From assembly GCA_049325415.1 (NCBI GenBank), contig JBMOLL010000087.1, positions 1-53,923 on the forward strand: 53,923 nt of DNA. Reading direction: 5' to 3'. Below the pieces are notes generated by a model. It was not told the DNA's origin. It searched no databases and worked only from the letters and a program-made list of their open reading frames with translations. The stretch is from JBMOLL01 sp049325415 (GTDB lineage Bacteria > Bacteroidota > Bacteroidia > Bacteroidales > GCA-2748055). The translations under genes and the position numbers were made by a program. Below, piece after piece: positions 1 to 7,268 of the stretch (position 1 is its first letter; every line of letters starts with the position of its first letter).

Positions 1-212
1 ACTCCCCCTTTCCCCCATATCCCCAATCTAACCTTCACATTATCTGCAATACAACTTCTGTTCAAGCTTTCTTTAATTTTTTTTCATTACCCGGTAGGGT
101 AAAGGCAAAGCCGTGCGGTTAGGATATGAACGGCTGAAGGAGGGGCTTACCTCCCTCCGGGCAGTAAACAGACGTTTCATATTTACACGTAGGGTAAGGT
201 TTAGTTTTCGGG

Positions 213-250
213 AAGCGCGCGGTCGATGGATCGTGCGCTTCTGTTTTATA
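213..250 (+). terminator. Hairpin with T-rich tail, candidate terminator
   Basis: Bases 213-224 pair with 229-240 to give a 12-bp stem (two G-U pairs in RNA) around a 4-nt loop, followed by CTGTTTTATA. Position and polarity fit the end of a plus-strand transcript entering from the left. It lies upstream of the likely GH51 transcription start. An RNA element of another kind is possible. Confidence 0.45.
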
Positions 251-270
251 CTTTCAAAATATTTCCAAAT

Positions 271-329
271 TAGTCCACCAATAAATACAGAAATGTCCCC
301 TTTCCTGTGGGCATTTTACCATTATTTTG
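271..329 (+). promoter_or_regulatory. Putative HTCS-type direct repeat and -7 box ahead of GH51
   Basis: GTCC-centred half-sites occur at 271-278 (TAGTCCAC) and 292-300 (AATGTCCCC), 22 bp apart. A near-consensus Bacteroidota -7 box (TTATTTTG, 322-329) follows, 23 nt after the second GTCC. The stronger repeat ahead of the SusCD operon (14640-14670) has 21-bp spacing and the same 23-nt gap to its -7 box. This suggests co-regulation by the same regulator, but the half-sites are degenerate. Confidence 0.35.
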
Positions 330-416
330 GGATATGGTCCGATGGGTTTCCGGAGTTTTTTTCCCGGTAACAGAATAAAGACTGATCATCATTATAAACT
401 TAAAAACATCCTGACA

Positions 417-2009
417 ATGAGGCTATTTTCGGGTGGAACAACCAGGAATATCATCAGTATTTGTCTGATCACCCTTACTTTTTCCGTCTATGCACAGGAA
501 GCAAGGATCGTGATCGACCCCCTTAGAAAGATAGGAGAGGTAGATAATAATCTTTATGGCAATTTTGTAGAGCATCTGGGAAGATGTGTCTATAATGGTA
601 TCTATAACCCGGGCTCACCTCTCTCAGATGTAGAAGGTATTCGCACCGATGTTCTGTCGGCTGTAAAAGACCTGGATATTTCTCTGGTAAGATATCCGGG
701 TGGTAATTTTGTTTCCAATTATCACTGGCTCGATGGTGTGGGCCCGGAACGGAGACCCCGCACCGATCTCGCATGGAACAGATTGGAATCTAATCAGTTC
801 GGAACAAATGAGTTTATTGCCTTTTGCGAAAAGATGGGGTCCCAGCCCTATTTCTCAGTTAATATGGGAACAGGAACCATTGAAGAGGCACAGAACTGGG
901 TGGAATACTGTAACGTTGAAAGCGGGCCGTATTATGCCGAGCTAAGAAAAAAACACGGATTCCCGCAACCCTATAATATTAAGTACTGGAGTCTTGGAAA
1001 CGAGATGGACGGTTTCTGGCAAATGGGACACCTCAGTGCAGAGGATTATAGTAAGAAAGCCCGGGAAGCCTCCAAACTGATGAAGCTGACCTATCCGGAC
1101 ATTAAACTCATTGCTGCCGGATCATCAAATTATCGTCCTGACGCCAATCCTGATGGCTGGAACAGCACCATTCTTTATGAATTAAAGGATGTAGTGGATT
1201 ACATTGCCCTGCATATCTATGTTGGTAATCCTGACAATAACTACTACAATTTCGTTTCCACCCCCCTGGTTATCGAGGAACGCACCAGGCTTGTCAGGGG
1301 TATGATCGATCTTGCGATGGCTCATGCAGACAGGGGCAGCCGTGACCCGATCTACATTGCCTGGGATGAATACAATGTCTGGTACCGGGCACGGACCGAT
1401 GAAACCATGCAGGGTGTTTATGCTCTTGAAGAACACTATAACCTCGAAGATGCCCTTGTAATTGCAGGGATGCTGAATGCCTTTATCCGGAATGCCGACA
1501 TCGTAAAAATGGCCAACATGGCCCAGCTTGTCAATGTTATTGCTCCTGTTTTTACCAATGACGAGGGCATGTTTAAACAAACGATCTATTATCCTTTCCA
1601 GCTATTTTCAAAGAACATGCACGGGACTTCCCTGGATGCATCTGTGATTTGCGAAACATACGATACGGATACATTTAATATCGGGCTCGGAGAATCAACA
1701 ACCCGGCAGAAAGATGTGCCTTACCTGGATGTTTCTGTCACCTACAACAATGGTGAAGTGGTTTTTATGGTGGTTAACAGGAATAAGGACAAAGCTATAT
1801 CTACAGAACTTAGCACCAGGGAAGGGGAATTTAAGGGTCCATTTGAGGTTTATGAGGTAAATGGTCCGGACATAAAAGCTGAAAATGATTTTGGAAAAGA
1901 AACGGTAAAAACAGTCAGAAAAGCAGATCTCAAGCCTAAAGGCGCCATTCTGAACTATGCTTTCCCTCCCCATTCCCTTACTATGATCAAAGGCAAGGTA
2001 ACATGGTAA
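417..2009 (+). CDS. GH51 alpha-L-arabinofuranosidase, exported
   Basis: This 530-residue protein hydrolyses terminal alpha-L-arabinofuranosyl residues from arabinan, arabinoxylan or oligosaccharides. The GH51 barrel is recognisable. The acid/base glutamate is E196 in a GNEMDG motif and the nucleophile is E318 in AWDEYN; the N-terminal segment has the family GNFVEHLG and RYPGGNF motifs. A beta-sandwich domain follows to the C terminus. I chose the ATG at 417 because it starts a good signal peptide (hydrophobic core then VYAQ). An in-frame ATG at 327 would add 30 residues that spoil the signal. It leads a two-gene unit with the GH43 gene 24 bp downstream, so secretion to the periplasm or beyond is expected. 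Product is confident; substrate is inferred from the neighbouring arabinanases. Confidence 0.9.
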   Translation: MRLFSGGTTRNIISICLITLTFSVYAQEARIVIDPLRKIGEVDNNLYGNFVEHLGRCVYNGIYNPGSPLSDVEGIRTDVLSAVKDLDISLVRYPGGNFVSNYHWLDGVGPERRPRTDLAWNRLESNQFGTNEFIAFCEKMGSQPYFSVNMGTGTIEEAQNWVEYCNVESGPYYAELRKKHGFPQPYNIKYWSLGNEMDGFWQMGHLSAEDYSKKAREASKLMKLTYPDIKLIAAGSSNYRPDANPDGWNSTILYELKDVVDYIALHIYVGNPDNNYYNFVSTPLVIEERTRLVRGMIDLAMAHADRGSRDPIYIAWDEYNVWYRARTDETMQGVYALEEHYNLEDALVIAGMLNAFIRNADIVKMANMAQLVNVIAPVFTNDEGMFKQTIYYPFQLFSKNMHGTSLDASVICETYDTDTFNIGLGESTTRQKDVPYLDVSVTYNNGEVVFMVVNRNKDKAISTELSTREGEFKGPFEVYEVNGPDIKAENDFGKETVKTVRKADLKPKGAILNYAFPPHSLTMIKGKVTW

Positions 2010-2033
2010 TAATCAAATTATAAGATTCCGGAC

Positions 2034-3533
2034 ATGAAAAACAGACAGCTCTCCGTTATTGCCATATATACCTTTCTGCTTCTTCTATTCCTGACTTCCT
2101 GTCAAAACAGGAGCAAGGTGGTCAATGACGGCACCGATCCGGAGATCCCTGATGATTACAGTTCCATTACCGGGATCGAAAATTACAGGAAATGGGGAAC
2201 TTACAATGTTCATGATCCTTCCTGCATCAAAGCGGACGATGGATTTTACTATCTCTATTCCACTGATGCGATATGGTTTAAGCGGGGTGTTTCACATCAT
2301 TCCGACACCATTAGAACGGGAAATATCCAGGTGAGACGTTCCCCGGATCTGGTGCACTGGGATTTCATTGGCTGGGCTCTTGACTCTATACCTTCCGATG
2401 TTGTAGCACACATTGAAAAGGCTTCCGGAGGGCAAAAACCCGGAGGGATCTGGGCTCCAAATATCAGGAAATACAGGGACGAATATCGGCTTTATTACTG
2501 TGCCTCGGTTTTTGGTGCCAACACCTCTGCCATTGCTCTTGCAACATCCGGATCTCCCCTTGGTCCGTGGAAAGAAAGAGGCATTGTGGTAAAAACTTTC
2601 AGTCAGGACCCGGTAAATGCCATTGATCCATCCGTTATTATTGATCCGGAAAGCGGAAAACACTGGATGCATTACGGTTCTTATTTCGGAGGCCTTTCTG
2701 TTGTTGAACTGGATCCGGAAACAGGTCTTGCAAAAAATGAAGGCAGTCTTGGTAAAATTGTCGCACGGAGGTCTGAAGGGAAAGACAGGATCATCGAAGC
2801 TCCGGAGATCATCTATAATCCGGGATTAAAAAAATACTTTCTGTTTGTCTCCTACGAACCCCTTTTCACGCATTATAATATAAGAGTAGGCCGTTCTGAG
2901 CATCCCGATGGCCCTTTTTACGATTATTTTGGTAAGGATCTTGCCGTACCGGAAAATAACTACCCTGTGCTTACCTATGCCTATCGTTTCAGGAATCATC
3001 CCGGCTGGGCAGGCACGGGTCACTGTGCCGTAATCAATGATAACGGCCGCTTCTTTTTGTTCCACCAGGCAAGGCTTGCACCGGATAACCTGATGATGGA
3101 CCTGCACGTCAGGGAAGTATTCTGGACAGAGGACGGATGGCCGGTAGTTTCGCCGGAGCGATACAATACTGTTGCGGAAAGATCCCTGGATAAAAACGAT
3201 ATCACAGGGACCTGGGAGGTGATCAGACTGAATGAAATATTTGATTCAACGATTCTCTGGCAGGGACAGATCCCACCGGGGGGCTGGCACTATGACACCT
3301 CCCTGTTTAATAATTCCGTAAGTATCGGTTTTATGGAAAGCGGAGAGACAGAAGGGCTCTCGGGAGAAAAATGGAGCCTGGAAAACCAGCTACTTACCCT
3401 GACTGATAAAAACGGTAAGGTAATGAAACTTATACTTTCTCCAGGTTGGGACTGGGAAAACCACCGGGCTACGATAACAGGAACAGGTTTAACAGAAAAA
3501 GGTACGGGGATCTGGCTCAAAAAAAGCGAGTGA
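2034..3533 (+). CDS. GH43 lipoprotein, endo-arabinanase-like
   Basis: This 499-residue protein has a lipoprotein signal (FLTSC, lipid on Cys23) followed by a GH43 five-bladed propeller. The catalytic triad reads as D61 (VHDPS, base), D198 (AIDPS, pKa modulator) and E255 (IEAPEI, acid). Length and motifs resemble extracellular endo-alpha-1,5-L-arabinanases. Residues from about 390 onward (TGTWEVIRL and following beta strands) look like the C-terminal beta domain found in that subgroup. It follows the GH51 gene in an apparent operon, so the pair could cut arabinan backbone and release arabinose. Membrane anchoring is predicted; surface exposure is not shown. Confidence 0.88.
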   Translation: MKNRQLSVIAIYTFLLLLFLTSCQNRSKVVNDGTDPEIPDDYSSITGIENYRKWGTYNVHDPSCIKADDGFYYLYSTDAIWFKRGVSHHSDTIRTGNIQVRRSPDLVHWDFIGWALDSIPSDVVAHIEKASGGQKPGGIWAPNIRKYRDEYRLYYCASVFGANTSAIALATSGSPLGPWKERGIVVKTFSQDPVNAIDPSVIIDPESGKHWMHYGSYFGGLSVVELDPETGLAKNEGSLGKIVARRSEGKDRIIEAPEIIYNPGLKKYFLFVSYEPLFTHYNIRVGRSEHPDGPFYDYFGKDLAVPENNYPVLTYAYRFRNHPGWAGTGHCAVINDNGRFFLFHQARLAPDNLMMDLHVREVFWTEDGWPVVSPERYNTVAERSLDKNDITGTWEVIRLNEIFDSTILWQGQIPPGGWHYDTSLFNNSVSIGFMESGETEGLSGEKWSLENQLLTLTDKNGKVMKLILSPGWDWENHRATITGTGLTEKGTGIWLKKSE

Positions 3534-3609
3534 CCGTTAACCAGTCACCCACCCGTACTTCCAAATATAAAAATTACTATTCCGCTGTTCCTTGTATCTT
3601 TCGTACGAT

Positions 3610-5166
3610 TTATTTTATCTCCAGCACTACTATCGATTTTGCCGGGATCCTGGCAATAAGCATGTTCTTTTTCAGCTTAAAGTCTTTGAATTCAGCGGGT
3701 CTGACTTTGTCGGGGTTGTCAAAGGTGTTATAATCCCCTATTTCACCGCTTAATATCCTGGCAGTAACAGAGGAAAATTCCTTCCCCCTGAGGTCAATGG
3801 AAAGTTCTTCATTTTTGACAGGGTCAATATTTACTACCGAAATATGTACAGCACCATTCTTATCCAGGGAGGCAGAGGCGCTCATAGCGGGTATCTTTTT
3901 CCCTTCGAAGGTATAATCCGGACAGGTCAGGTTAACCGGCAGTAAAGTGGCGTCCTGGTGAACCCTGTACATTTCGAAAACCCAGTAAGTCGGTGTAAGC
4001 ACCATTTTGGGCCCGTCGGTGAAAACCAGAGCCTGTAATACATTTACGGTCTGAGCTATGTTTGCCATTCTGATGCGATCGCAACGTTCATTGAAATAGT
4101 TCAGTGAGATCCCGGCAACAAAAGCGTCCCTCATCGTATTTTGCTGGAACAGGAAGCCGGGATTTGTCCCGGGTTCAACATTATACCATGTACCCCATTC
4201 ATCGACAACAAGGGCAACTTTCTTATCCGGATCGTACTTATCCATAATGGTCATGTGCCTGTCGATGACATCTTCAATGTCCAGACACATTTTAAGCACG
4301 TCAAAATAGCGGCTTTCAGGAAAGGCAGTTGCAGGCCCCTTATCTTCCCATTTAGTTGTGTAATGATGCAGCGAAAGTCCCCACATCATCCAGTGTGGTA
4401 TCCTTTGCATCAAAGTTTCTGTCCAGCGATAATCGGAAGTATTTGCTCCACCTGCAATTCTTTTTAGTCTTGCCTCACCATAATCCCTTGTAAAAGTGGC
4501 ATATCTCCTGTACTGATCGGCATAGAACTCCGGCGTCATATTCCCGCCACAGCCCCAGCTTTCGTTTCCGATCCCCCAGAATTTAACTCCCCAGGGCTGA
4601 TCCTGTCCGTTAACTCTTCTAAGATCGGCCATCGGACTTACTCCGTCAAAGTTCACATATTCAACCCATTTGGACAGCTCTTCAACGGTACCGCTACCAA
4701 CATTTCCAACAATAACCGGCTCTGCGCCAAGCTGTTCACACAGGTCCAGAAATTCATGAGTACCGAAAGCGTTATTTTCCGTAACCCCTCCCCAGTGGGT
4801 ATTGATCATGGTCGGTCGCTGGCTTTGGGGCCCGATCCCATCCTGCCAGTGATACTCATCGGCAAAGCATCCACCCGGCCAGCGGAGATTTGGAATTCCG
4901 GTTTTTTTAAGCGCATCAACAACATCTGTTCTGATCCCTCTTATATTCGGAATCTCACTGTCTTCGCCAACCCAGTAACCACCGTATATACAATGACCCA
5001 GATGTTCTGAAAAATGGCCGTAAATATGCCTGCTGATCTGGTCTTTCCCAAGATCGGCATTAACAATGAGCGAGGATTTCTCCTGTGAATAAAGAGCTGC
5101 CGAAAATAAAAACATACCAGCCAGTCCGGTAAACAATTTTCTGTAGTTTGCGCGATGTCGTTTCAT
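3610..5166 (-). CDS. Second GH51 alpha-L-arabinofuranosidase, exported
   Basis: The 518-residue product is a GH51 enzyme with signal peptide (LFSAALYSQ near residue 28), the GHFSEHLG and RWPGGCF motifs, acid/base E202 in GNESWG and nucleophile E323 in VDEWGTWY. Its sequence differs clearly from the GH51 at 417, so the two probably have different linkage or chain-length preferences. It converges on the plus-strand GH43 gene with 76 bp between their ends. A 367-bp gap separates it from the upstream minus-strand GH43, and this gap contains a palindrome (5224-5239) and a possible terminator, so it may have its own promoter. Confidence 0.9.
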   Translation of the reverse strand: MKRHRANYRKLFTGLAGMFLFSAALYSQEKSSLIVNADLGKDQISRHIYGHFSEHLGHCIYGGYWVGEDSEIPNIRGIRTDVVDALKKTGIPNLRWPGGCFADEYHWQDGIGPQSQRPTMINTHWGGVTENNAFGTHEFLDLCEQLGAEPVIVGNVGSGTVEELSKWVEYVNFDGVSPMADLRRVNGQDQPWGVKFWGIGNESWGCGGNMTPEFYADQYRRYATFTRDYGEARLKRIAGGANTSDYRWTETLMQRIPHWMMWGLSLHHYTTKWEDKGPATAFPESRYFDVLKMCLDIEDVIDRHMTIMDKYDPDKKVALVVDEWGTWYNVEPGTNPGFLFQQNTMRDAFVAGISLNYFNERCDRIRMANIAQTVNVLQALVFTDGPKMVLTPTYWVFEMYRVHQDATLLPVNLTCPDYTFEGKKIPAMSASASLDKNGAVHISVVNIDPVKNEELSIDLRGKEFSSVTARILSGEIGDYNTFDNPDKVRPAEFKDFKLKKNMLIARIPAKSIVVLEIK

Positions 5167-5223
5167 GTTTCTGGTTTTATCGGTTTTAATTAAATGTCCG
5201 TTTTACACTTATTCCGCACAAGA

Positions 5224-5239
5224 TATGAAAAGTTTCATA
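5224..5239. promoter_or_regulatory. 16-bp palindrome upstream of second GH51
   Basis: TATGAAA-AG-TTTCATA is a perfect 7+2+7 inverted repeat centred about 65 bp upstream of the minus-strand GH51 start. It overlaps a weak -7-like TATCTTG read on the minus strand. The geometry suits a dimeric repressor or activator. No regulator can be named. Confidence 0.3.
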
Positions 5240-5282
5240 AAAACCGGGGAACCGCATCCATGTTGGAATTGCCATCCCCGGT
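5236..5282 (-). terminator. Possible terminator of the SusCD-GH43 operon
   Basis: ACCGGGG at 5243-5249 pairs perfectly with CCCCGGT at 5276-5282. On the minus strand the stem is followed by a run of five T. The 26-nt loop is large for an intrinsic terminator, so this is tentative. It would separate the GH43 transcript from the next GH51. Confidence 0.3.
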
Positions 5283-5296
5283 AAAACTTTAATCAC

Positions 5297-5473
5297 ATGA
5301 AAAACACAACGGCGAACAATAAACTGTTTGCCCCTTTATCTTGCGGGAAAACATTCCCGGTCAGTATCCGAATAATCTCTATCCTGGCAGTTATCCTGCT
5401 GATGTCGTTTTCTCTGTCCGATCTTTGCCGGAATCAACTACAAACCCGAAATTCGTCCGCCCTTTTCACTTGA
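5297..5473 (+). pseudogene. 58-codon reading frame resembling a receptor N terminus
   Basis: An ATG at 5297 opens a 58-codon frame: a polar start, the stretch LFAPLSCGKTF, a hydrophobic helix (about residues 24-40) and a short polar tail ending at TGA. The layout resembles the extended N terminus of SusC-type receptors that carry an STN domain. No receptor sequence follows, so it may be the stub of a deleted receptor gene. It could instead be a small membrane protein or chance. It sits in the gap between two minus-strand genes and is transcribed the other way. Confidence 0.25.
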
Positions 5474-5512
5474 AAAAAATTTATTTCAGGACAGGCCCCG
5501 GCAGGTGGTGTT

Positions 5513-5520
5513 TATCTTTG
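5513..5520 (+). promoter_or_regulatory. Orphan -7 box pointing into GH43 3' end
   Basis: TATCTTTG matches the Bacteroidota -7 consensus exactly on the plus strand. No plus-strand gene follows; transcription would run antisense into the GH43 gene. No good -33 element is seen at normal spacing. It could be a relic of a lost gene or chance. Confidence 0.2.
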
Positions 5521-5534
5521 TAGATGTTAAAGTT

Positions 5535-7190
5535 CTATTTCTTTTTTCCCCAGAAGGTTGCGTTCAGATTTTTTGCAGTTCCGGCATATACAAAGGTTAC
5601 GCGACGCGGGATGGCTTCCCAGTCAACTTCCCGTTCAACACAAACAACAATATCTCCCAATGTCAATTGCTTTTTTGACGCATCATAACTCCAGCTTCCC
5701 GTTAGCGCTCCCGACATCGTGCCGTTGCTGTTGAGAGTTAAAGCAGTAGCAGCATCCTGTGTGCCATAGCTGTAGTTAAGGTTAATGTGCTCCCATGTTC
5801 CGACCAGTGAATCGGAGGTTATTTTTCCAAAATCCGGAACAGCAGCATAGCGTTCTGGCAAGGCTATCGGCCACAGATTGTCGGGTTCGTCAGGTGATGC
5901 AGGGCACCAGACAATACGGCGTACGTGCCCCATCATAATGGCATTGGAATATAAATTACCGCCAACATCGACCGGCAGTCGCCCCTGTGACATATAGAAC
6001 CATTCGTCGGAGTTTTCTTTCCGGAAAACACAGCAATGTGACAGACCAACCCAGCCATAGCTCAGATTGAATTTGTAAGGATGGGTTACGATGGGGTAAC
6101 AATCTCCTCTTCCATTGGTGAAATTCCGTCCAGTGATATCAAGGTACGGGCCTTCAATATTTGTGCTTCTGACCACTCTCGTATTGTATGGGACATCGAG
6201 GGGATCATACGCCATGAACAAATAATAATAACCATCCTTATAGATTATTTCCGGAGCTTCGCTGGCCTGCCACCGTGATCCGTCAGTTCGGGTGCCTATT
6301 CTCACCCCATAACGCGAAGCAAGTTCACTTGCGCTATTTGCATAGGGTTCGCCGAGCTTGTTAACCGGCTTGCCTGTTGTTGGGTTGAGCTGCAACAATG
6401 CAAAGCCGCTGTGCCATGAGCCATGTATGAGATAATGGTCGCCTTCAGGTGTTTCTATGTACGTCGGGTCGATGGCATTGTAATAGAAATAGGCGCTCCA
6501 ATCCGATAAACTGGAACGACTGTAGTCTGTACCCCGGTCAGATGATGAACAGGTAACGAAGCCCTTATCGGTCCATATGGCTCCGGCAGGGTCGGTCGAC
6601 TCGCACATACCGATAAAAGCACGTTCGGTCCAGCTTCCGTCAAAATTAGCCGGAGTGTTGACTTTACCGGTTTTAATATAGTTATCGATAACAATGCTGT
6701 AGTACATGCGCAGAATCTCCTTCCCTCCAACATTCACCCGGCGTACGACCGGAGCCCAGTAGAGATAGTTGATATTGTCTTCTGCGATGGCTGTGAGCCC
6801 CATGCGCAAACGAATGGCGTTGAGCGAGTCGGCTACCCAGGAGGGTGCATCATAAAAAGGTCCGCCTACCCATACCCAATTCACCAGATCGGTTGAACGT
6901 TTGCCCTGGAAATGCCCATGTCCTTCGGCCTCATTGCCATAAGAGGCATCGGTGCCGTACATATAGTAATAACCTTTGTAGTAGGCGACCGATGGATCGT
7001 GAACATTGGCCAGGTTCCAATCGTTGCGATTTGACCATGATGCAATAGGGGAATAATCGTCGGCATAGTCGGGAATGGTGAAGACATTCACTGTATCCTC
7101 ATCGTCAGGATCAATATTATCGCCGTTGCACCCGATAAACGACAGGGCCATTATGCAGACAAATATAAACAGGAAATACGTTAGCCTCAT
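5535..7190 (-). CDS. GH43 lipoprotein, arabinanase-like, last gene of the SusCD operon
   Basis: The 551-residue lipoprotein begins with a compact signal ending FIGC (lipid on Cys21). I prefer the ATG at 7190 over in-frame ATGs at 7223 and 7229 because it gives a normal-length signal. The GH43 triad is D65 (VHDPS), D241 (AIDPT) and E311 (SEAPEI). The C-terminal domain from about residue 455 (LVGTWEHINL) resembles the beta domain of the plus-strand GH43 paralogue. It lies 78 bp after SusD on the same strand and is likely the surface or periplasmic endo-acting enzyme that supplies oligosaccharides to the SusCD pair. Endo-arabinanase is the best guess. Confidence 0.87.
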   Translation of the reverse strand: MRLTYFLFIFVCIMALSFIGCNGDNIDPDDEDTVNVFTIPDYADDYSPIASWSNRNDWNLANVHDPSVAYYKGYYYMYGTDASYGNEAEGHGHFQGKRSTDLVNWVWVGGPFYDAPSWVADSLNAIRLRMGLTAIAEDNINYLYWAPVVRRVNVGGKEILRMYYSIVIDNYIKTGKVNTPANFDGSWTERAFIGMCESTDPAGAIWTDKGFVTCSSSDRGTDYSRSSLSDWSAYFYYNAIDPTYIETPEGDHYLIHGSWHSGFALLQLNPTTGKPVNKLGEPYANSASELASRYGVRIGTRTDGSRWQASEAPEIIYKDGYYYLFMAYDPLDVPYNTRVVRSTNIEGPYLDITGRNFTNGRGDCYPIVTHPYKFNLSYGWVGLSHCCVFRKENSDEWFYMSQGRLPVDVGGNLYSNAIMMGHVRRIVWCPASPDEPDNLWPIALPERYAAVPDFGKITSDSLVGTWEHINLNYSYGTQDAATALTLNSNGTMSGALTGSWSYDASKKQLTLGDIVVCVEREVDWEAIPRRVTFVYAGTAKNLNATFWGKKK

Positions 7191-7268
7191 GCCGAAAAAG
7201 TTATTTGAAAAAGACTTCCTCATCAACATACAAAAAATATACCGATAAGGAAGTCTTTGATACGAGTT

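Larger units (their letters stand above)
1..416. other. Left-edge intergenic region
   Basis: No convincing gene was seen before the GH51 start at 417. The stretch holds GC-rich inverted repeats: 109-114 with 130-135, 139-144 with 153-158, and a strong 213-240 stem. It also has a direct repeat GTAGGGTAA at 94-102 and 189-197, and a possible promoter and regulator site at 271-329. An 85-codon reading frame at 113-370 crosses the hairpins and has no signal peptide or recognisable motif, so I do not call it. Confidence 0.6.

Noticed and set aside
91..160. Cyclic-di-GMP (GEMM) riboswitch, because of GGCAAAGCC-like text
   Set aside because: The conserved GGTAGxxxGGGTTACC receptor and the rest of the consensus are absent, and no suitable gene follows on that transcript.
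113..370. 85-codon plus-strand frame upstream of GH51
   Set aside because: It runs through hairpins and repeats, has no signal peptide or motif, and overlaps the likely promoter of the GH51 gene.
3534..3609. GTGAC/GTCAC inverted repeat as a bidirectional terminator
   Set aside because: Only 5 bp with a 9-nt loop and no T-run on either strand.
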